A stretch of 32,479 nt of DNA, from assembly GCF_001418475.1 (NCBI RefSeq), contig NZ_LIQX01000010.1, positions 8,809 to 41,287 on the forward strand, read 5' to 3'. Position 1 is the first letter of the stretch. Each line of letters starts with the position of its first letter. The notes beneath the pieces were generated by a model. The model worked only from the letters and a program-made list of their open reading frames with translations, made no database searches and was not told the origin of the DNA. The position numbers and the translations under genes were made by a program. Shown piece after piece: positions 15,910 through 24,060 of the stretch. The DNA comes from Streptomyces ossamyceticus. Its GTDB lineage: Bacteria; Actinomycetota; Actinomycetes; Streptomycetales; Streptomycetaceae.

Positions 15910-18087
15910 TCAGAAGTTGAGGGGGAAACGGCGGGGCCGGGTGCCGGTCGCCCGCGCGTAGGCGTTGGCGACGGCGCCGGCCGCGGCGGGCACGCCGAGT
16001 TCGCCCGCCCCGCCCGGTTCCCGTCGTGAGGGCATGATGTGGGCCTCGAACCGCAGCGGGGCGTGCCGCTGGCGGGCGTACGCGAAGTCGGCGTAGCTGC
16101 TCTCGCGGACGGCGCCCTCGTCGATGTGCAGGCCGGCCCGCAGGACGGTGGAGATGCCGTCGATCGCAGCGCCCATGAGCTGTGCCTCGAGTCCGCGCGG
16201 GTTGACGGCCGTTCCGACGTCGGCCGCCATCACCACCTTGGTGACGCGGGGGTTCTCGGGGTCGGCCGCGTCGATCTCGACGAGGCAGGCCACGCGGGAG
16301 CCGTACTCCTCGTGGACGGCGACGCCCTGCGCGTGGCCGGCGGGCAAGGTCCGGCCCCAGTGAGCGGCGTCCGCGACCTTGTCGAGCACGGCTTTGACGG
16401 CCTTGTTCCTGAGGGTGGTGCGCCGGAAGGCGACCGGGTCCTTGCCCAGGCTCCTCGCGACCTCGTCGACGACGATCTCCTCCGCGGTGCGCATCGTGCC
16501 GGAGTCCACCGACCGCCAGGCACCGAGGGGCATCGCCAGTTCGACCGAGCCCGAATCCCCGGAGACACGGCCGAAGTTGTACAGCCCGCTGCCGCTGGGC
16601 AGCGGACCGGCGGCGCGGGCGGCGGTCCGGGTCACCAGGCCCTGGGCGAGCCCTTGGCCGGGCCCCTCGGCCGTTCCCTGTGCGGAGAGCCCCTGCGCGG
16701 ACGACCCCTGCGCCTCGAACGCCTCGGTCACCGAGGCCATCGCATGGGTGAACGCCACCACGCGGCCGCGTGCGTGGCTGGCCCGGATCCGGTGGTGGCT
16801 GGCCGGGCGCATCCTGCCGTGCTGGAGGTCGTCGGCGCGGCTCCACATCAGCTTGACGGGTCGGCGGGCCGCCTTCGAGATGAGGGCCGCCTCGATCGCG
16901 GCGTCGTGGTTGAGTCTCCGGCCGAAGGAGCCGCCGCCGCGTACGACATGGACCTTGACCTTCGACTCGGGCAGCCCGATCGCCGAGGCGATGTCGTCCC
17001 GCGCGTACATCGGCGTCTGGGAGGAGAACCAGATCTCGGCGCGGGTCGCGCGGACGTCCGCCACCGCGGTCAGCACCTCCATCGGGGCGTGGCTCACGAA
17101 GGCGAACTCGAACTCGGCCTCCGTCTGGGTGGAGCCGCGCGGCGGGGTGCCGAGCCGAGGGACGGCGGCCCGCAGCCGTGAGCGGATCGCGGCGTCGGAG
17201 AGCGGCGCGAGCGGGCCCGGGGCCCAGGTGATCCGCAGGGCGTCCCTCGCCGTGAAGGCGTGGTGGAAGGTGTCCGCGACCACGGCGACCCCTCCGGCGA
17301 TCTCGACGACCGCGTGGACGCCCGGCATGGCCCGCGCGGCCCGGGAGTCGACCGAGACGGCCTTCCCGCCGAGCGTCGGCGGCCGGGCCACCACGGTCGG
17401 CTTCGCCCCGGCCACCGTCAGGTCACCGGCGTACACGGCCTTGCCCATGACGATGTCGCGGGCGTCGATCCGGGTCGTCGCCTTCCCGATCACCCGGTGC
17501 TTGGACGCCGGCTTGGGTCGGCTCGACACAGCCGGCCGGGTGATCCGGGCGGCGCTCGCGGTCAGTGACCCGAACGTGGCCGAGCGGCCGTCCGGCGCGA
17601 CCACCTTCGTGTTCCGGGTCTTCAAGGTCCGCGCGGGAAGCCTCCAGCGCCTGGCCGCGGCGGTCACCAGCTTGGCGCGCGCCAGGGCGGCCAGCTCGCG
17701 GGCCGGGCCGTACAGCGAACTCACCGAGCTGGAACCGCCGGTGAACTGGTTGCCCTTGGTGCGGGCGTCGGCGAGCGGGATGTCGACGTCGGCGAGCCGG
17801 GCGTCCAGTTCCTCGGCGATCATCATGGCGACGGCGGTCGTGACACCCTGGCCGACCTCGACGCGGGGCAGCCGGACCACGACCTTGTTGGCCTTGGTGA
17901 CCTCGAGGACGAGCATCTCCTCGTCGGTTCCGGTCACCAGGACGTCGGACGGCCGACGGAGGGCGGAAGCGGCGGCCTCGGCGCCTTCCGCCGTCGTCGC
18001 GTCGCAGCCGAGCGGCGCGGCGACGGTGAGCGTGGACGCCGCGAGCGAGTACACGACGAACTTCCGGCGCGACAACTGACGAGCCAA
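15910..18087 (-). CDS. Molybdopterin-binding large subunit of an aldehyde/isoquinoline oxidoreductase-type hydroxylase (IorB-like), Tat-exported
   Basis: A 725-aa protein. The N-terminus has a twin-arginine motif S-R-R-K-F (6-10) and a hydrophobic stretch ending near a Cys (APLGC, 24-28), so it may be a Tat lipoprotein. Cofactor motifs typical of the family: RVEVGQG (75-81), VRGGGSFGRR (382-391) and GAGELGVP near the C-terminus. Residues 459-484 form an insertion of repeated Ala-Gln-Gly units. No CoxM-type FAD subunit gene is adjacent, as in two-subunit IorAB enzymes. The start is a TTG at 18087 with AAGGAG 7 nt upstream. It probably oxidises an N-heterocycle or aldehyde outside the membrane; the substrate is not readable. 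Confidence 0.92.
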   Translation of the reverse strand: MARQLSRRKFVVYSLAASTLTVAAPLGCDATTAEGAEAAASALRRPSDVLVTGTDEEMLVLEVTKANKVVVRLPRVEVGQGVTTAVAMMIAEELDARLADVDIPLADARTKGNQFTGGSSSVSSLYGPARELAALARAKLVTAAARRWRLPARTLKTRNTKVVAPDGRSATFGSLTASAARITRPAVSSRPKPASKHRVIGKATTRIDARDIVMGKAVYAGDLTVAGAKPTVVARPPTLGGKAVSVDSRAARAMPGVHAVVEIAGGVAVVADTFHHAFTARDALRITWAPGPLAPLSDAAIRSRLRAAVPRLGTPPRGSTQTEAEFEFAFVSHAPMEVLTAVADVRATRAEIWFSSQTPMYARDDIASAIGLPESKVKVHVVRGGGSFGRRLNHDAAIEAALISKAARRPVKLMWSRADDLQHGRMRPASHHRIRASHARGRVVAFTHAMASVTEAFEAQGSSAQGLSAQGTAEGPGQGLAQGLVTRTAARAAGPLPSGSGLYNFGRVSGDSGSVELAMPLGAWRSVDSGTMRTAEEIVVDEVARSLGKDPVAFRRTTLRNKAVKAVLDKVADAAHWGRTLPAGHAQGVAVHEEYGSRVACLVEIDAADPENPRVTKVVMAADVGTAVNPRGLEAQLMGAAIDGISTVLRAGLHIDEGAVRESSYADFAYARQRHAPLRFEAHIMPSRREPGGAGELGVPAAAGAVANAYARATGTRPRRFPLNF

Positions 18088-18212
18088 CGGAACGCTCCTT
18101 CGCGAATATTCCGACGCTTCGACAGGTATGAGGGCCCGGCGCCCTCCGGGGTTGCCTGACGATCACCAGGAGAGAATGACATGTGAGGGGAATGTGAAGT
18201 CAGGGGGCAACT

Positions 18213-21200
18213 GTGAGTGCGGACACGGTAGTTGGCGGTGGCGGGGCTCCGCTGCTGGGCCGCTCCGTCGAACTGGCCCGGTTCGACGCGCTGCTCGACC
18301 GCGCGGCGGCCGGCGCGCGCGGCACGGCGAGCGGCGGCGGGTCCCGTGACACGACGGGAGGCGGGGGATCCCGTGGCACGACGGGAGGCGGGGGATCCCG
18401 TGGCACGACGGGAGGTGGGGAGCCCTGTGACGGGGGCCGTTCCCGGCTCGTCGACATCACCGGTGAGGCCGGCATCGGCAAGAGCCGGCTGCTGGGCGAG
18501 GTGTGCGCGCGGGCGCACCGGCGCGGCATGACGGTCCTGCGCGGCAGGGCCACGGAGTACGAGCGGCAGGTGCCGTTCCAGGTGTTCACCGACGCGCTCG
18601 CCCACCTCGACCCGCACGCCCTGGACGGCTTCGAGGACCCCGACGCGGTGGCGCCGCTCCTCCAGCGGGGCGACGCCGTCGACCGCTTCGCCCTGCACCG
18701 CTCCACCGCCGCCCTGCTGGCCCGGCTCGCCGCACCGTCCGGTCTGCTGCTGGCCCTCGACGACCTGCACTGGGCGGACCCGGCGTCCCTGGAGCTGCTG
18801 GACCATCTCGTACGCCATCCCGTGCACGCCCCCGTGGTCCTGGCCGTGACGCGCCGGGACCGCCAGGGCCCCGAGTCCCTCGCCGCCAGGCTCACCCGGG
18901 AGCTCGACACCGGCACGGTCGTCCGGCTCGCCCTCGGTCCGCTGAGCGCACGCGACTGCGCCGAACTGGCCGGGCCCGCCCTGCCGCCCGCTGAGACGGC
19001 CGCGCTGCACGCGACGAGCGAGGGCAACCCGTTCTACTTCCTGACCCTCCTCCAGGCCCACCGCGGGGGTACGGCGCCCGAGTCCTCCGCGCCGCCCGGG
19101 CTCGGCACGCTGCTGCTGGACGAACTGACCGTGCTCTCCCCTGCCCGGCGCGGCGTCGTCGAGGCCGTGGCGGTCCTGGGCGAGCACGCCACCCCGGCGA
19201 TGGTCGGCCGGGTGACCGGCCGCTCCGGCACCGCCCTCACCGCCGATGTCCACGCCCTCACCCGCCGCGACCTGCTGCGTTCCGGCCCGCAGGGTCTGCT
19301 GACCCTGCGGCATCCGGTGGTGCGGACCCTCGTCCACGAGAGCACGCCCTACCTCAGGCGCGTGGAGATCCACCGGCTCGCCGCGCGGGAACTGGCGCGC
19401 TCGGGCGCCTCCGCCGCCGAGCGGGCCCACCATGTGGAACAGTCACTGACCGCCTGGGACCCGGAGGCGGTGGCCGTGCTCGTCGAGGCCGCCGCACGCA
19501 CCGCCCGGACGGCCCCGGCGAGCTGCGCCCACTGGCTCGACGTGGCACTCCGCCACCTCCCGCACACTCCCGAACACGCGCCGTGCAGACGTAAGTTGAT
19601 GCTTCGGCGGGCCCGCGCCCTGGCCGCGTGCGGTGGTCTGCGTGAGAGCCGCGACCTGCTCCAGGAGCTGATCGCCACCCCGCGCCGATCAGCCGCCTCC
19701 CCGGCCACCGACGAGGACCGGGGGCTGCGGGTGCGCGCGGTCGTCCTGTGTGCGCTGGTGGAGCGTCATCTGGGGCGTTGCACCGAGGCCGTCGCGCTGC
19801 TGCGCCGCGAACTGGCCCGCGACCCCGCGCCCGCCGATGTGGTCCGGCTCGGCCTGGAGCTCGGCTCGGCGGCGCCCGAGCACAGCGACACCTCGTACAC
19901 CCGGGTGCGCGACGAGGTCGAGGCGGCGCTCACGGCGGCCCGGTCCACGGGGGACGAGGTCGGGGAGGCGGGCGTCCTCGCCGTCGCCGCCCTGGGAGAG
20001 GCGTACGAGGGAAACATGAGCGCGGCGCACGGGCTCGCCCGGCAGGCCGCCGCCCTGGTCGACTCCCTGCCGGACAACGACCTCACCGCGCTGTGCGAAC
20101 CCCTTGCCCGGCTCGGCTGGGCGGAGGCGTTCCTGGAGCACTACCCGGACGCCGAGCGGCACGCGGAGCGCGGCCTCGCCATCGCCCGCCGCAGCGGCCA
20201 GCTCTACGTCGTGCCCCATCTGCTGCTGTGCCTGTCCCATGTCCGGGTCCAGACCTGCCGGATCTCCTCGGCGCTGGAACTCGCCGACCGGGCCGAGGAC
20301 ATCGCCCGCGGCATCGGCAGCGACCAGTTGCTGGCGTTCGTCCTGGCGAGCAAGGCGGCGGCCCTCGTCGCCGCCTGCCCGCCCGGCGATCCGCGTCCGC
20401 TCGCCGTCGCCGAGGAGGCGGTGGCCGCGGCCGGCACCGGGGTCGACTGGTGGGCCTCCACGGCCTGGTGCATCTTCGGCTGGGCCGCGCTGATGGCCGG
20501 CGACCCGGTGCGCGCGCGGGACGCGATGCTCCGGGCGGGCGGGCCCGAACTACAGCGCATGCAGCCCTCGATGCGACCGCTGTACCTGGAGATCCTGGTG
20601 ACGTCCGCGCTGGTGACGGGGAGGCCGGAGGAGGCCCGCGGCTGGGCCGAGCGGGCGCGCAAGGAGGCGGAACAGCTGGGGCTGCCGATGCAGAGGGCGT
20701 CGGCGCTGCGCAGCACCGCCCATCTGCCGCTGGCGCAGGGGGACACGGCCGCCGCGGCGGACCTGTTCGCGGAGGCCGCGGCGGAGAGCGCCCGCTGCGG
20801 CGCGGCCTTCTGGGAGGCCCACTCGCTGCTGCTCGGCGCCCCGCTGGAAGCGACGGCGGGCCGGGGCCGGGCCGGTGGGCGGGCCTGGCTGAGGGGGCGC
20901 CGGATCGCCGAGGCCGGCGGCAGCGGTCTGCTGGTCGGCCTCGCCGACGCCACCCGTCCGCCCGGCCGCGGCCCCGAGGCGCCGTACGGTTCCCCGGACC
21001 GCGCCGAACTCGCCGAGCTGCTGGCCACCCTGACCGCCCGGGAGCTGGAGATCGCCGAGCTGGTGGCGCAGGGGCTCACCAGCCGGGCCATCGCGGACCG
21101 GCTCTACGTCAGCCGGCGCACCGTGGAGACCCATGTCTCCCGCGTCTTCCGCAAGACGGGGGTCTCCTCGCGTACGGCTCTGGCCGCGCTGATGGCGCGC

Positions 21201-21248
21201 CGCCGCTCCGGGAGCCGTTTCGGGGACGCCCGCGCGGAGCAGGACTGA
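18213..21248 (+). CDS. LAL-family transcriptional regulator (ATP-binding, LuxR-type HTH)
   Basis: A 1011-aa regulator of the large ATP-binding LuxR family. Walker A is GEAGIGKS (84-91), and a Walker B-like LLLALDDLHWAD lies near 180-192. The middle is a TPR-like helical region. The C-terminal ~70 residues are a LuxR helix-turn-helix (LTARELEIAELVAQGLTSRAIADRLYVSRRTVETHV, given here only as landmarks from about 940 on). Start: GTG at 18213 after AGGGGG, 5 nt spacing. Residues 43-69 are three tandem Gly-Ser-Arg-Gly/Asp-Thr-Thr-rich 9-mers just before the ATP site. It is divergent from the hydroxylase operon and may control it, the biosynthetic operon, or both; such proteins are often pathway activators. 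Confidence 0.95.
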   Translation: MSADTVVGGGGAPLLGRSVELARFDALLDRAAAGARGTASGGGSRDTTGGGGSRGTTGGGGSRGTTGGGEPCDGGRSRLVDITGEAGIGKSRLLGEVCARAHRRGMTVLRGRATEYERQVPFQVFTDALAHLDPHALDGFEDPDAVAPLLQRGDAVDRFALHRSTAALLARLAAPSGLLLALDDLHWADPASLELLDHLVRHPVHAPVVLAVTRRDRQGPESLAARLTRELDTGTVVRLALGPLSARDCAELAGPALPPAETAALHATSEGNPFYFLTLLQAHRGGTAPESSAPPGLGTLLLDELTVLSPARRGVVEAVAVLGEHATPAMVGRVTGRSGTALTADVHALTRRDLLRSGPQGLLTLRHPVVRTLVHESTPYLRRVEIHRLAARELARSGASAAERAHHVEQSLTAWDPEAVAVLVEAAARTARTAPASCAHWLDVALRHLPHTPEHAPCRRKLMLRRARALAACGGLRESRDLLQELIATPRRSAASPATDEDRGLRVRAVVLCALVERHLGRCTEAVALLRRELARDPAPADVVRLGLELGSAAPEHSDTSYTRVRDEVEAALTAARSTGDEVGEAGVLAVAALGEAYEGNMSAAHGLARQAAALVDSLPDNDLTALCEPLARLGWAEAFLEHYPDAERHAERGLAIARRSGQLYVVPHLLLCLSHVRVQTCRISSALELADRAEDIARGIGSDQLLAFVLASKAAALVAACPPGDPRPLAVAEEAVAAAGTGVDWWASTAWCIFGWAALMAGDPVRARDAMLRAGGPELQRMQPSMRPLYLEILVTSALVTGRPEEARGWAERARKEAEQLGLPMQRASALRSTAHLPLAQGDTAAAADLFAEAAAESARCGAAFWEAHSLLLGAPLEATAGRGRAGGRAWLRGRRIAEAGGSGLLVGLADATRPPGRGPEAPYGSPDRAELAELLATLTARELEIAELVAQGLTSRAIADRLYVSRRTVETHVSRVFRKTGVSSRTALAALMARRRSGSRFGDARAEQD
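18339..18419 (+). repeat. 27-bp in-frame tandem repeat in the LAL regulator gene
   Basis: Three consecutive 27-bp units at 18339-18365, 18366-18392 and 18393-18419. Copies two and three differ at one base and copy one at two bases. Each encodes nine residues (Gly-Ser-Arg-Gly/Asp-Thr-Thr-Gly-Gly-Gly). Because the unit is a multiple of three, copy-number change would keep the frame. Confidence 0.93.
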
Positions 21249-21274
21249 GACCCGCCGGGTGTCCCGGGCGGTGC

Positions 21275-21298
21275 CCGGTGCGCCCCGGTACGCACCGG
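21275..21298. terminator. Hairpin between convergent genes
   Basis: CCGGTGCG (21275-21282) pairs perfectly with CGCACCGG (21291-21298) around an 8-nt loop. It lies between the stop of the LAL regulator gene and the stop of the convergent secreted-protein gene, so a bidirectional terminator is the simplest reading. There is no T-run, as usual in Streptomyces. Confidence 0.55.
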
Positions 21299-21327
21299 CC
21301 ACCGCGGTCCGGGCCGGGTTCGGCCGT

Positions 21328-22083
21328 CTACCTGACGTCGACGTGGTCGCCGGGCGCCGTCGCGGAGCCGGTCGTGGTGGTGCCGGCGAAGACGAAGCGG
21401 TAGGAGCCGTCGGCGCCGGCCCTGGTGGTGGCTCGCAGGGCGCCGCCGCTTCCGGTCTTCACCGTCTTGACCGTGGTGTAGGTGCTGGTGCCCTGCCTGC
21501 GGAACTGCAACTGCACCGGCTGGGAGGCGTATCCCGCGTACGTGCCGGTGGCCCAGTCGGCGCGGCTCAGCCTGCCGGTCACGGTGAGCGACGCGTTCCT
21601 CCCCACCGGCTCGGGGCCCGCGTCGGCCGTCAGCCTGGCGAGCCGGCGCACGGTGAAGGTGCCGGCCCGGTCCGTGTCGAACCAGTCCCCGTCCTTGGCG
21701 GTCACATTGGTCTCGACGTACCAGTGGTCGTCGGCCGCGTCGTTGCTGGAGACGTTGCTCGTGTCGACCGTCCAGGAGCCGGTGCAGGTGGAGGTCGTGG
21801 CGGTCTTGGCGGTGCAGGTGAGACCGCGGTCCGACGACCTGTAGACGTAGCCCGACAGCGTCACTCGCAGCTTCATCTCCTTGATCCCGGAATCGTCCCG
21901 CGCCGTGACGCTCACCTTGAAGGTCTTCGGAGCGGTGGGCCCGAGGGCGAGTTCGGCCCCGCCGTCGACGACGACATCGGTGATCGTCGTGTCCCCGTAA
22001 CCGGCGGCGTGGGTAGCCGGCGTCAGGAGGGCCGACAGGGTCAGGGCGCCGGTGAGGACGGCGGCCATGGAACGGATGCGCAC
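21328..22083 (-). CDS. Secreted protein of unknown function with beta-rich (Ig-like) segments
   Basis: A 251-aa protein with a classical Sec signal peptide (basic M-R-I-R-S, hydrophobic core, cleavage near THAAG around residue 28). The mature part is rich in Thr, Asp and Val and shows alternating beta-strand patterns: a first half with two Cys in TCTAKTATTSTC (a possible disulfide) and a second half (SLTVTGRLSRA to the C-terminus) that looks like an Ig-like or surface beta-sandwich domain. The chosen start is GTG at 22083, with GGGGG about 10 nt upstream; an ATG five codons in is an alternative. It faces the LAL gene tail to tail and is divergent from the GtrA-like gene. I do not recognise a specific function. 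Confidence 0.8.
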   Translation of the reverse strand: MRIRSMAAVLTGALTLSALLTPATHAAGYGDTTITDVVVDGGAELALGPTAPKTFKVSVTARDDSGIKEMKLRVTLSGYVYRSSDRGLTCTAKTATTSTCTGSWTVDTSNVSSNDAADDHWYVETNVTAKDGDWFDTDRAGTFTVRRLARLTADAGPEPVGRNASLTVTGRLSRADWATGTYAGYASQPVQLQFRRQGTSTYTTVKTVKTGSGGALRATTRAGADGSYRFVFAGTTTTGSATAPGDHVDVR

Positions 22084-22300
22084 GTGCGTGGTACCCCCAC
22101 ATCGGTCGTCCGTCCGCCGAGGCCCGGCGGACAGCTCGGGCCCCAACCGTCCCGGCGGAACCGGGCGATGAGAGGGAAATCACCCGAAACGGCTGTCTGT
22201 CCGGCCCTGATGTAGTACGCGTCGACACCGGCGCGGTGTCACGGTGGACTCCACCGCCGGGGCACCGGCACGACAGACGCTCCGACGGAGGGCCCCAGCC

Positions 22301-22783
22301 GTGCAGCACGACCGAGGACCGGGTCCCGTGACCCACGCTGCGCCACCCGTGCGGGCGGGCGCGACGGCGTCCCCCGAGGCGCGCCCCGTCCGGCCGGCGC
22401 GGGCGCCGCGACCGCTCGCGGCGCAGCTGCTCACCTTCGTCGTGATCGGCGTGATCAACACGGCCACTTACTACGGCCTCTACCTGCTGCTCCTGGCCGT
22501 CGTCCCCTATCTGGCCGCCCACCTGGTCGCCTTCGCGCTCAGCATGACGGGCTCCTTCTTCCTCAACGCCCGGTTCACGTATCGCACCCGCCCGACGCTC
22601 CGGAAGTTCCTGCTCTTCCCGCTGGGCAACGCCACGAACTTCCTGATCACCACCGCGGGCGTCTATGTCGTCGTGGACGTGCTCCACCAGGGCCATCGCC
22701 TTGCCCCGCTCCTCGTCTCCGGGGTGGCGGTCCCGGTGACGTTCCTGGTCTCCCGCACCATCATGTCGCCGGGCCCGCGCTGA
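22301..22783 (+). CDS. GtrA-like four-helix membrane protein
   Basis: A 160-aa protein. After a Pro/Ala/Arg-rich cytoplasmic leader come four hydrophobic helices, beginning with LLTFVVIGVINTATYYGLYL. The motif FVVIGVINT, the basic FRF-like segment NARFTYRT between helices two and three, and the overall length fit the GtrA family, whose members are thought to move polyprenyl-linked sugars across the membrane. The start is uncertain: GTG at 22301 has GGAGG 9 nt upstream; GTG at 22244 and 22327 are in frame too. The helical core is unaffected by the choice. There is no glycosyltransferase gene nearby to name a sugar. Confidence 0.85.
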   Translation: MQHDRGPGPVTHAAPPVRAGATASPEARPVRPARAPRPLAAQLLTFVVIGVINTATYYGLYLLLLAVVPYLAAHLVAFALSMTGSFFLNARFTYRTRPTLRKFLLFPLGNATNFLITTAGVYVVVDVLHQGHRLAPLLVSGVAVPVTFLVSRTIMSPGPR

Positions 22784-22870
22784 GCATTCCGGCGCCCGCG
22801 TACGTACGGAACGGGAGCCCACGCGGCACGAAGCAGACCGGTACCGAGCACGCGGAACGGAGTACGGCAC

Positions 22871-23326
22871 GTGGTGAGGAAGCTGACGCGCGGAGTCACG
22901 CTGGCGGCCGGTCTGGCGGTGCTGCCCCTGGTGGCGGGGTGCGGCGGCGGTGACGGGGACGGGTCCGCCAAGAAGGGGGACGACACCAGCAGGGTGGCCG
23001 AGATCGTGGCCCCCGCCAAGGTCGAGGTGCTGGCCTCGCTCACCGGCTGCGACGTCAAGATCCGCACCGAGGCGGAGGAGCTCCGTGAGGGCGTCTGCCA
23101 CACCAAGGCCGGCGACTACCTCATCACCACGTTCCCCAAGGAGGAACTCCTCCAGGTCTGGCTGGACTCCGCCTCCATATACGGCGGCAAGAAGCTGGTC
23201 GGCCCGCGCTGGGTCATCTCCGCGAAGGAGGAGGTGCTGGAGCCGCTGCGGAAGAAGGTCGGCGGCTCCGTCCAGGACCTGAGCACCTACGGCAGGACGG
23301 GCGGCGCGGGTCCGAGCGCGTCCTGA
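22871..23326 (+). CDS. Lipoprotein of unknown function
   Basis: A 151-aa protein with a lipoprotein signal: basic start, hydrophobic core and lipobox LVAGC with the acylated Cys at residue 24, followed by a Gly/Asp spacer. The mature part has two more Cys (TGCDV and GVCHT), which may form a disulfide, and mixed alpha/beta sequence ending in a Gly/Ser-rich tail. GTG at 22871 is preceded by GGAG at 8 nt. It is convergent with the next lipoprotein gene, with almost no space between. Function not recognised; anchored on the outer face of the membrane. Confidence 0.85.
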   Translation: MVRKLTRGVTLAAGLAVLPLVAGCGGGDGDGSAKKGDDTSRVAEIVAPAKVEVLASLTGCDVKIRTEAEELREGVCHTKAGDYLITTFPKEELLQVWLDSASIYGGKKLVGPRWVISAKEEVLEPLRKKVGGSVQDLSTYGRTGGAGPSAS

Positions 23327-23333
23327 CCGCGGC

Positions 23334-23809
23334 TCACCGGCCGTCCCGGCCGGGCCCGTTCGAGGCCGGTAGTCGCTGATGTCGTACACCGCCTCGTCGT
23401 CGATCGCGTCCTCGTCCCAGTCCAGGGAGATACGCGTGGGCCGGCCGTCCGCCGCGCGGTCCACGTCCACCCGGTCGGCGTCCTCGCCCCTGGCCGCGTC
23501 CGCCTCCGCCAGCAGGTCCCCGATGGTCGGCATCCGGCCGTCCGCCTCCCGTGCCACACGCCGTGAGTCCTCGTCGGTCCCGACGGCCTTGGTCACGTTC
23601 CCGTCCCGCACGGTCACCTCGAACGTCCCGAGCAGGGACCGCTCGCCCTCGCTCGACGTGAGCGTGTACGTGTAGGAGGCGGGCTCCCGCCACGTCGGCC
23701 GCGTGGACGCCGTCCCCGAGGGCGACTCGCTCCCGCACCCCGCCACCACCCCCGACACCGCCACGGCCAGGACGGCGGCGACCGGCGTGCTGATACGTGT
23801 CTTCGACAT
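23334..23809 (-). CDS. Lipoprotein, DUF6174-like; 3' end lacks an in-frame stop
   Basis: ATG at 23809 has a perfect GGAGG 6 nt upstream. The product starts with a lipoprotein signal (lipobox VVAGC, Cys near residue 25) followed by a domain typical of DUF6174 proteins: WREPASYTYTLTSSEGERSL, a GTFEVTVRDGNVTKA strand pair and a C-terminal ISLDWD...YDISDYRP. Homologues I know of end shortly after this last motif. Here the frame stays open past it and runs antisense through the neighbouring genes. A shift of one base near 23340-23363 would reach the TGA at 23334, which I use as the provisional end. Whether this is a real frameshift, a sequencing error or a true C-terminal extension is open. Function unknown; membrane-anchored, extracellular. 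Confidence 0.75.
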
Positions 23810-23956
23810 GGAGAGCCTCCTTGGTGAGTCGCCTCGGTGAGGCGGTCCCCCTGTGACGGGCCGGGGGCGGGAAACGTTCGCGAGGGCCGCCCCCGGTGCG
23901 GGAATCGGGCACCGTGGCCGCTGCCGGCGCCCCATCGTCGTGTTCTGTCCCACCCG

Positions 23957-23985
23957 TTGACTTCCACCCCGTCCGGCTCTACTTT
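23957..23985 (+). promoter_or_regulatory. Promoter of the GH27-GH43 operon
   Basis: TTGACT (23957-23962), 17 nt, then TACTTT (23980-23985), which matches the TAnnnT -10 form. The predicted transcription start, about 23991-23993, falls on the operator next to it. It is about 75 bp upstream of the GH27 start codon. Confidence 0.6.
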
Positions 23986-24006
23986 CGGCCAGCCGAAACG
24001 TTCGGC
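23983..24006. promoter_or_regulatory. Palindromic operator at the GH27 promoter
   Basis: GCCGAA-ACG-TTCGGC at 23992-24006 is a palindrome with 6-bp arms. An additional half-site TTTCGGC (23983-23989) pairs with GCCGAAA (23992-23998), so three half-sites overlap. The cluster covers the -10 and the expected start of transcription, the classic place for a repressor. The AACGTT core resembles LacI-family operators. The same 15-mer recurs in reverse orientation at 27488-27502. Confidence 0.6.
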
Positions 24007-24060
24007 ACGCCGATCCTTGTTCGAGATATCGACCCCCCGGATATCCATCGAAGGAGCCGC

